NCBI GenBank assembly: GCA_030616025.1
Contig: JAUWYD010000037.1
Location: 1-8,355, forward strand
Length of the DNA: 8,355 nt
DNA from: Chloroflexota bacterium
GTDB lineage: Bacteria > Chloroflexota > Anaerolineae > UBA7937 > B3-Chlor
Direction of reading: 5' to 3'
Made by a program: the position numbers and the translations under genes. Positions 1 through 4,176 of this stretch are shown piece after piece (positions within the stretch are counted from its first letter, which is position 1; each line of letters starts with the position of its first letter). The notes below the pieces were generated by a model. It was given only the letters and a program-made list of their open reading frames with translations. It did not search any database and was not told where the DNA came from.

Positions 1-301
1 GACTCTCACCGTCGACGAGATAGTCGAGGCCGTCGCTCGATTCTATGACTTCCAAGAAGACGACTTGCGAGGCTCTCGTCGAACCAAACACTTGGCTCTC
101 GCTCGCCAGGTGGCCATGTACCTGAGCCGCGAGGAGACAAAAACCTCGCTCCTTCAGGTAGGAGCTGCCCTCGGCAACCGTGACCACACGACCGTCATGC
201 ATGGCCACGACAAGATCGCCCGCCAGATCGAGGAGGACGAGCAACTCCGCCGCGACGTTCTGGCCATCAAGGGGCTCCTTTACACCAACGAGGGCTTCTA
301 G
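1..301 (+). CDS. dnaA: DnaA, chromosomal replication initiator (C-terminal part only)
   Basis: DnaA is the AAA+ ATPase that binds DnaA boxes and opens the chromosome origin. Only the last 99 codons are present, read in frame from base 2 to the TAG at 299-301; the gene begins upstream of the window. The visible part is domain IV, the double-stranded DNA-binding domain. It opens with TVDEIVEAVARFY, then has the basic RGSRRTKHLALARQVAMYLSR segment around the first helices, and ends with the DnaA signature helix-turn-helix LGNRDHTTVMHGHDKI, which reads the TTATCCACA box. The canonical family signature is GGRDHTTVLHA, so the key R-D-H-T-T-V core is intact. The gene is followed immediately by a DnaA-box cluster, as expected for a dnaA-linked origin. 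The family call is near certain. Confidence 0.97.
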   Translation, partial: TLTVDEIVEAVARFYDFQEDDLRGSRRTKHLALARQVAMYLSREETKTSLLQVGAALGNRDHTTVMHGHDKIARQIEEDEQLRRDVLAIKGLLYTNEGF

Positions 302-310
302 TGTCACCTA

Positions 311-360
311 TGTGGATAAGTGCCCCCTATCTGTGGATAACCGTGCCGGTATGGGGATAA
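311..360 (-). promoter_or_regulatory. Three DnaA boxes in tandem
   Basis: TGTGGATAA at 311-319 and at 332-340 are exact reverse complements of the TTATCCACA consensus. TGGGGATAA at 352-360 has one mismatch. Start-to-start spacings are 21 and 20 bp, close to two helical turns, which would place DnaA protomers on one face of the DNA. All three have the same orientation. Confidence 0.92.
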
Positions 361-377
361 CTACTTGCCCCATAACC
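348..377 (+). terminator. Hairpin after dnaA, possible weak terminator
   Basis: GGTATGGGG at 348-356 pairs with CCCCATAACC at 368-377, with one bulged base and an 11-base loop. A short T run (TTTT, 383-386) follows a few bases later. It lies 47 bases after the dnaA stop, so it may end dnaA transcription. The third DnaA box (352-360) overlaps its left arm and loop, so it could equally be a by-product of the origin sequence. Confidence 0.35.
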
Positions 378-423
378 AATCGTTTTCGGCCAACGACCTC
401 TCGCATCACCGACAGCCTCGACC

Positions 424-440
424 ATATCCACATACCCACA
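424..440 (+). promoter_or_regulatory. Pair of abutting DnaA boxes
   Basis: ATATCCACA at 424-432 has one mismatch to TTATCCACA, and ATACCCACA at 432-440 has two. They share base 432 and are in plus orientation, opposite to the 311-360 cluster. A perfect 10-bp palindrome, GTAGATCTAC (441-450), abuts them. Confidence 0.7.
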
Positions 441-624
441 GTAGATCTACGCCGTGCCCCAAGGGAGGACCTCGGCCATCCACGCACTGTCCCCACTCCT
501 CTGCCAGGCTGCCCATCTTGCCTGTCCCCATATATAGTATGCGACGCGCCTCCTTCCCACAACGGGTAGACACAGGGCGACTCAGTGATGGGACCTCCAG
601 GGACAACCGGCTTACTCCATCCAC

Positions 625-633
625 TAATCCACA
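625..633 (+). promoter_or_regulatory. DnaA box next to the unwinding element
   Basis: TAATCCACA has one mismatch to TTATCCACA. It is in plus orientation and is separated from the first CTA triplet at 637 only by GAC (634-636). This box, short spacer and triplet order matches the basal unwinding module known from the Bacillus subtilis origin. Confidence 0.8.
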
Positions 634-636
634 GAC

Positions 637-666
637 CTACGACTACAACTACTAATAGTACTATTA
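637..666 (+). other. DnaA-trio tract (predicted origin unwinding element)
   Basis: Ten consecutive trinucleotides keep one register: CTA, CGA, CTA, CAA, CTA, CTA, ATA, GTA, CTA, TTA. Read on the complementary strand, most are 3'-NAT-5', the DnaA-trio pattern on which DnaA assembles along single-stranded DNA to melt the origin. Two triplets, CGA (640-642) and CAA (646-648), break the central T. The 3' half is AT-rich, as expected for the first melted segment. The motif and its distance from the last DnaA box are visible directly; the function is inferred from the known system. Confidence 0.75.
653..666. repeat. 14-bp perfect palindrome inside the trio tract
   Basis: TAATAGTACTATTA is its own reverse complement and occupies the last part of the trio tract. 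It is the most AT-rich stretch of the origin. It could help melting, bind a dimeric regulator, or follow simply from triplet composition. Confidence 0.7.
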
Positions 667-972
667 AGACTCTTTGCCTCATTCACTTAGTGGATCTAGA
701 ACTATGCACTGTGTGTTTTCAAGAGTCTGGCCTGTCAACGAGCTGTCGCAAGGTTGGCACGTTCCAGACCTCGTTTCGAAGCCCTGACTTGTGTTGCCGT
801 GGGATTTGTGCTAGGATATCGATATGACCTCGTGGATCGCAGTGGCTCTTGGAGTTCAATGTGGAGTGCTGACAGCAAAATTGCGAGAGGAGGTGATGGA
901 CAGGGATATCTGGAACATGGTCCTTCATATAGAATACTAAAGCAGAGTGAAGAAAGGGAAGAGGGAAAAGAA
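667..972 (+). other. Non-coding interval between oriC and phnD
   Basis: No protein-coding gene is supported here. It contains an 8-bp inverted repeat (AGACTCTT 667-674, AAGAGTCT 721-728), a tentative promoter at 789-817, a 10-bp palindrome ATATCGATAT at 816-825 over the promoter's downstream end, and a leader of about 150 bases before phnD. A 14-codon mini-ORF (896-940) sits in the leader. I recognise no riboswitch or known RNA family. Confidence 0.6.
789..817 (+). promoter_or_regulatory. Tentative sigma-70 promoter for the phn operon
   Basis: TTGTGT (789-794), a 17-bp spacer and TAGGAT (812-817) fit a sigma-70 layout. A TG at 809-810 gives an extended -10 (TGCTAGGAT), which would compensate for the poor -35. 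Transcription would start near 824 and give a leader of about 150 bases. The palindrome ATATCGATAT overlapping the -10 and start point could be an operator. Confidence 0.4.
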
Positions 973-1998
973 ATGAAGCGGTACATTATGCTCATAGTAG
1001 GCCTCACGATGCTCTTGGCCCCAATCGTGGTGAGTGGCTGTGCGACACCGGTGCCTGAGCTTGGGTCTGCAGAGAGGCCAGTCCAGCTGATGTTTGTGCC
1101 CTCAGTCGACGTGGCTGTCATCGAGTCCGCTGGAGAGAAGATGACGGACTGGATAACCGAGCAGACAGGGATCCACTTCGATGTCTCGGTTCCCACCTCC
1201 TATGCAGCGACTATCGAAGCGATGTGCGCCGCGGAGGGCGACACCATGGGCTTCATCCCTGGGATGGGATACGTCCTGGCGAATGACAAGTGCGATGTGG
1301 AGGTGGCCCTAGCTACGATCCGCTATGGAAGAACGGCGTACTGGACACAGTTTACGGTGCGCCGCGATAGCGGCATCACGTCGCTGGCGGATCTGGAAGG
1401 CAAGACGTGGGCCGTTCCCAGCGTGACTTCGACCTCAGGTTACCTCTGGCCGTCGGTGCTCTTGGGCCTGAGCGGCATCACCCCGGGAGAGACAGTGGAG
1501 GCGGGAGGTCACCCGCAGTCGGTCTTGGCGGTGATGGACGGCACTGCTGACTTCGGCACGAGCTATTTCTCGCCGCCGGGTGACGTCCCGGCAGACTGGT
1601 CGGAAGGGGATCCGTTGGAGCTTGGAGGAGACTTCACCCTCGAGCAGCAGGACGATGGCAGCTACAAGGTGTGGCAAGGCGGCCTGAGGGTTCGCGATGC
1701 CCGGGTGGCGGCCATGGCTACCAACCCCGACGTCATGGACGAGATCGCGCTGCTGGCCATCAGTGAGAGGATTCCCAACGACACCGTCAGCTTCGTTAGC
1801 GATTTCCCGAGCGATATGAGGGATACCATAGCCCAAACGCTGATCGACTACGCGGCCACAGATGAGGGGCTAGAGGTCCTGGCGGATGAGGACTTCTACG
1901 ACATCACGGGCTTCGGTCGAGTAAGCGATGACTACTACGACCCGGTCCGGAACGCGATCAATATCCTGGGATGGACGGACGAAGACATCTTGGAGTGA
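973..1998 (+). CDS. phnD: PhnD-like phosphate/phosphite/phosphonate-binding lipoprotein of an ABC importer
   Basis: This is the substrate receptor of a phosphonate-type ABC importer, tethered outside the membrane by lipid. The ATG at 973 is chosen because it follows a purine-rich AGAGGG ribosome-binding site and gives a clean lipoprotein signal: MKR, a hydrophobic core, then VSGC with the lipidated Cys at 23. In-frame codons upstream to 754 have no such features. The 341-residue protein has the family's type II binding-protein layout. The VPTSYAATIEAM segment lies near residues 73-84, and the STSGY loop (153-157) matches the Ser-Thr-Ser anion-binding loop of PhnD. A GGHPQSVLAVMDGTADFG segment (178-195) and RIPNDTV near the C-terminal lobe follow. 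Two Cys (85, 107) could form a disulfide. An acidic stretch of about 30 residues after the FSPP at 199-202 looks like an extra loop. It heads the phnDCE cluster. The family is clear; the ligand (phosphonate, phosphite or phosphate) is not. Confidence 0.9.
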   Translation: MKRYIMLIVGLTMLLAPIVVSGCATPVPELGSAERPVQLMFVPSVDVAVIESAGEKMTDWITEQTGIHFDVSVPTSYAATIEAMCAAEGDTMGFIPGMGYVLANDKCDVEVALATIRYGRTAYWTQFTVRRDSGITSLADLEGKTWAVPSVTSTSGYLWPSVLLGLSGITPGETVEAGGHPQSVLAVMDGTADFGTSYFSPPGDVPADWSEGDPLELGGDFTLEQQDDGSYKVWQGGLRVRDARVAAMATNPDVMDEIALLAISERIPNDTVSFVSDFPSDMRDTIAQTLIDYAATDEGLEVLADEDFYDITGFGRVSDDYYDPVRNAINILGWTDEDILE

Positions 1999-2052
1999 GT
2001 CAGCGGCCTGGATCCTCATCAGGTCAGACACATGTAGTGACATAGCGGTTGA

Positions 2053-2082
2053 GATTGGGCAGGGGTCTTCCTCTGCCCAATC
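2053..2082 (+). promoter_or_regulatory. Intercistronic hairpin between phnD and phnC
   Basis: GATTGGGCAG (2053-2062) and CTGCCCAATC (2073-2082) are perfect inverted repeats. GGG/CCT inside can extend the stem to 13 pairs (one G-U) around a TCTT loop. No T run follows, so it is a poor full terminator. A hairpin here, between a binding-protein gene and its ATPase gene, is a common way to stabilise receptor mRNA or reduce read-through so that the receptor is made in excess. The structure is plain in the sequence; the role is inferred. Confidence 0.75.
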
Positions 2083-2153
2083 CCCTATACCTTGATGACA
2101 GAGTCGTTGTCCCAGAGCTTGGCTCGGGACGGCGTGGTGGGAGGTGGGCTTCT

Positions 2154-2912
2154 ATGCTCGAGGTACAGAACCTAACAAAGATCTACGACGGCGGCACGGT
2201 GGCGCTTAGGGACCTCAGTTTCACGGTCAAGGATGGCGAGTTCTTAGTCATCATCGGGCTCAGCGGCTCCGGTAAGTCCACCCTGCTCAGGTGCATCAAC
2301 AGGTTGATAGAACCCACGGAGGGACGCATCATCTGGGATGGGGTGGATATCACCCTGTTGTCCGGTGCCGAGCTGCGCCACGCGCGACGGCGCATCGGCA
2401 TGATCTTCCAGCAGTTCAATCTGGTGAAGCGTTCCTCAGTGTTAACCAATGTCCTTTCGGGGCGACTTGGCTATGTTAATCCCTGGCGGAGCGCGGTGGG
2501 GCGCTTTCCCAAGGAAGATGTGGAGCAGGCTCTGATTTGCCTGGATCGGGTGGGCATCCTGGACCAGGCGCATAAGCGCGCCGACGAGCTCAGCGGCGGT
2601 CAGCAGCAACGGGTGGGAATCGCGCGAGCGCTGATGCAGGAGCCGACACTGATACTCGCGGATGAGCCAGTGGCCAGCTTGGACCCTGCTACGTCCCATT
2701 CCATCCTCAGGTATATCGAGGATTTGAACAGGGATGAGGGGGTGACGGTGCTATGCAGCCTGCATTTCCTCAGCCTGGCGCGAGCTTATGCCTCACGTAT
2801 CATCGCCCTGAAAGATGGCGAGATGGTATTTGAGGGTTTGCCTGCGGAGATAGATGACGCCAGGTTCAAAGAGATCTATGGCGAGGAGGCCATTCAGGTA
2901 GAGATACGATAG
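2154..2912 (+). CDS. phnC: PhnC-like ATPase of the phosphonate-type ABC importer
   Basis: This is the cytoplasmic ATPase that powers the importer. The ATG at 2154 follows GGAGGTG (2140-2146) by 7 bases; longer in-frame extensions to 2049 would cross the intercistronic hairpin and are rejected. The product has 252 residues, close to PhnC's usual length. All ABC motifs are present: Walker A GLSGSGKST (35-43), Q-loop FQQFN (85-89), signature LSGGQQQR (146-153), Walker B LILADEP (166-172) with Glu171, D-loop SLD (175-177), and H-loop His204 in CSLHF. LLRCINRLIEPTEG after Walker A and LARAYASRIIALKDGEMVFEG after the H-loop are typical of the PhnC subgroup rather than PstB. Its stop codon overlaps the ribosome-binding site of phnE, so the two are probably translationally coupled. 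Confidence 0.95.
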   Translation: MLEVQNLTKIYDGGTVALRDLSFTVKDGEFLVIIGLSGSGKSTLLRCINRLIEPTEGRIIWDGVDITLLSGAELRHARRRIGMIFQQFNLVKRSSVLTNVLSGRLGYVNPWRSAVGRFPKEDVEQALICLDRVGILDQAHKRADELSGGQQQRVGIARALMQEPTLILADEPVASLDPATSHSILRYIEDLNRDEGVTVLCSLHFLSLARAYASRIIALKDGEMVFEGLPAEIDDARFKEIYGEEAIQVEIR

Positions 2913-2925
2913 GAGGTATCCAGAA

Positions 2926-4101
2926 GTGAGTGCCCAAGAAGAAAGGCAAGAAAAGCCGGCAAAGGAGCCCCGGGGCCTTCTGTCCTCACGGCGTTTCATC
3001 GGCGCGCTCTTTGTCGGTATCCTCGTATATGCCTATGCCTGGCAGTCTACGGAGATCAATCTGCGCAAGTTGGTGACTGGTTATCCCGACATCGTGCACA
3101 TAGTGACCCAAATCGTGCAGCCGGATGTGCTGTCCCGGGACAAGGAGTACCAAGAAGTCCTCACTAACTTCCAACTGCCCTGCACTGATTCACCTCCGGA
3201 GCGGATGGCTGCCAGCGAGTCGGAACCCTATCTTGTGCTCTCCCATACCTGCGGGGTCCCAGGGGAGCCCTTGTCCGTTGAGGGGTTCAACTTGCGGCCC
3301 AACACGCGGGGCACCGTGCGTTGGATCCCTCCGGCAGGTACCATCAGATCGTTGGCGCACTTCGACTCCGACGGAGAAGGGCATTTCGTGGAAGGGATCT
3401 CCATCCCTTCCGTGGACGAGTCCGAGGAGTTGCACCAGATCCAGGCGGAGCTGAGGTGGGAAGTGGGGTTGCCGTACGCCAGCGAGACGGCCAGGATCGT
3501 GTTTGATAAGATGTTGGAAACGATCATGCTGGCGCTGATGGCGACCACCCTGGGAGTGTTCGCTGCCGTGCCCCTCAGCTTTCTTGCGGCTCGCAACCTG
3601 ATGTCCGTAAGTCGGCCCACGATGATCATCTATTTCGTAATCAGGGGTATCTTCAACATTGTGCGCTCCATCGAGCCCCTTATCTGGGCCGTCGTCTTCG
3701 CCGTTTGGGTGGGCATCGGTCCCTTCGCCGGCGTGTTGGCCCTGGGGATGCATTCCATCGCTGCCCTGGGTAAGCTCTACTCGGAGCAGGTGGAGAGTAT
3801 AGACACGGGCCCCATAGAGGCCGTCACCGCCACCGGTGCCAACGTGCTTCAGACCATTGTCTACGCGGTTGTGCCGCAGATCGTACCTCCCTATCTTGCT
3901 TTCACTATCTATCGCTGGGACATCAATGTGCGTATGTCAACCATCATCGGTATGGTTGGCGGGGGTGGCGTAGGCTTCCTTCTCATCCAGTGGGTCAACC
4001 TGCTGCGCTACAAGCAGGCGGGCGTCGCGGTGTGGGCCATCACTGTGGTCGTGTGGGTCATGGACTTCATCAGCGCTTATGTCAGGGAGAAGATCGTCTG
4101 A
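2926..4101 (+). CDS. phnE: PhnE-like permease with a large extracytoplasmic insertion
   Basis: This is the membrane permease of the importer, presumably a homodimer because only one permease gene is present. The GTG at 2926 is preceded by AGGAGGT (2911-2917) at 8 bases, and that site overlaps the phnC stop. The product has 391 residues, whereas PhnE is usually 260-300. A basic N-terminus leads to helix 1 (about 23-40). IVQPDVLS (63-70) corresponds to the usual segment just before helix 2, but helix 2 (about 197-217) is delayed by an insert of roughly 105 residues (84-187). The rest is standard: PLSFLAARNLM (216-226), RSIEPLIWAVVFAVWVGIG (247-265) and the ATPase-contacting EAA loop GPIEAVTATGANVLQ (295-309). 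A glycine run, GGGGVG (345-350), precedes the last helices. The insert contains GEPLSVEGFNLRPNT (113-127), reminiscent of an Ig-like beta domain, and two Cys (86, 109). Family call firm; insert function unknown. Confidence 0.94.
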   Translation: MSAQEERQEKPAKEPRGLLSSRRFIGALFVGILVYAYAWQSTEINLRKLVTGYPDIVHIVTQIVQPDVLSRDKEYQEVLTNFQLPCTDSPPERMAASESEPYLVLSHTCGVPGEPLSVEGFNLRPNTRGTVRWIPPAGTIRSLAHFDSDGEGHFVEGISIPSVDESEELHQIQAELRWEVGLPYASETARIVFDKMLETIMLALMATTLGVFAAVPLSFLAARNLMSVSRPTMIIYFVIRGIFNIVRSIEPLIWAVVFAVWVGIGPFAGVLALGMHSIAALGKLYSEQVESIDTGPIEAVTATGANVLQTIVYAVVPQIVPPYLAFTIYRWDINVRMSTIIGMVGGGGVGFLLIQWVNLLRYKQAGVAVWAITVVVWVMDFISAYVREKIV

Positions 4102-4102
4102 G

Positions 4103-4123
4103 GGACTGCCCGCTTGACAGTCC
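4103..4123. repeat. Inverted repeat overlapping the secD promoter -35
   Basis: GGACTG (4103-4108) and CAGTCC (4118-4123) are exact 6-bp inverted repeats with a 9-base gap. The right arm overlaps the -35 hexamer, and the left arm begins two bases after the phnE stop. It may be a small regulator-binding site or a weak hairpin after phnE; nothing decides between these. Confidence 0.4.
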
Positions 4124-4142
4124 AGCGAGGCGACACTATAAT
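4114..4142 (+). promoter_or_regulatory. Perfect-consensus sigma-70 promoter for secDF
   Basis: TTGACA (4114-4119), an exact 17-bp spacer and TATAAT (4137-4142) match the sigma-70 consensus at all twelve positions. Transcription would start around 4149, leaving a leader of roughly 28 bases with GAGGA (4165-4169) before the secD ATG at 4177. The sequence sits in the short gap after phnE, so secDF is probably transcribed independently of the importer genes. Confidence 0.88.
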
Positions 4143-4176
4143 CAGCGCCGTTGCTTGAGCGACTGAGGACACGGAT

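Larger units (their letters stand above)
302..670. other. Chromosomal replication origin (oriC) region
   Basis: This non-coding stretch directly downstream of dnaA has the parts of a bacterial origin. It holds three DnaA boxes on the minus strand (311-360), two abutting boxes on the plus strand (424-440), a C-rich spacer with no good box (441-624), and a last plus-strand box (625-633) joined to a trinucleotide tract of the DnaA-trio type (637-666). The boxes at both ends point towards each other. Short open frames across it have no family resemblance or ribosome-binding site and are disregarded. The position next to dnaA and the box density make the origin call strong. The outer boundaries are approximate. 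Confidence 0.87.

Noticed and set aside
180..655. Several overlapping open frames on both strands across the post-dnaA region (for example 180-569 and 365-655 on +, 308-682 on -).
   Set aside because: They lack ribosome-binding sites and recognisable domains, have Pro/His/Arg-rich compositions typical of chance frames, and cover the DnaA boxes and trio tract.
691..835. GTGGATC at 691-696 and again near 831-837 as further DnaA boxes.
   Set aside because: Each has about three mismatches to the nonamer and lies outside the box cluster.
754..972. A longer start for the PhnD-like gene at 754 (73 extra residues).
   Set aside because: It would bury the lipoprotein signal inside the protein and begin upstream of the tentative promoter; the start at 973 has a purine-rich ribosome-binding site and a clean signal.
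2049..2153. A longer start for phnC at 2049.
   Set aside because: It would translate through the intercistronic hairpin and add a low-complexity N-terminus not found in ABC ATPases; ATG 2154 has GGAGGTG at the right distance.
3190..3753. A 187-codon minus-strand frame under phnE.
   Set aside because: The sense strand encodes conserved PhnE sequence here; the antisense product is His/Gly/Pro-rich without a start signal.
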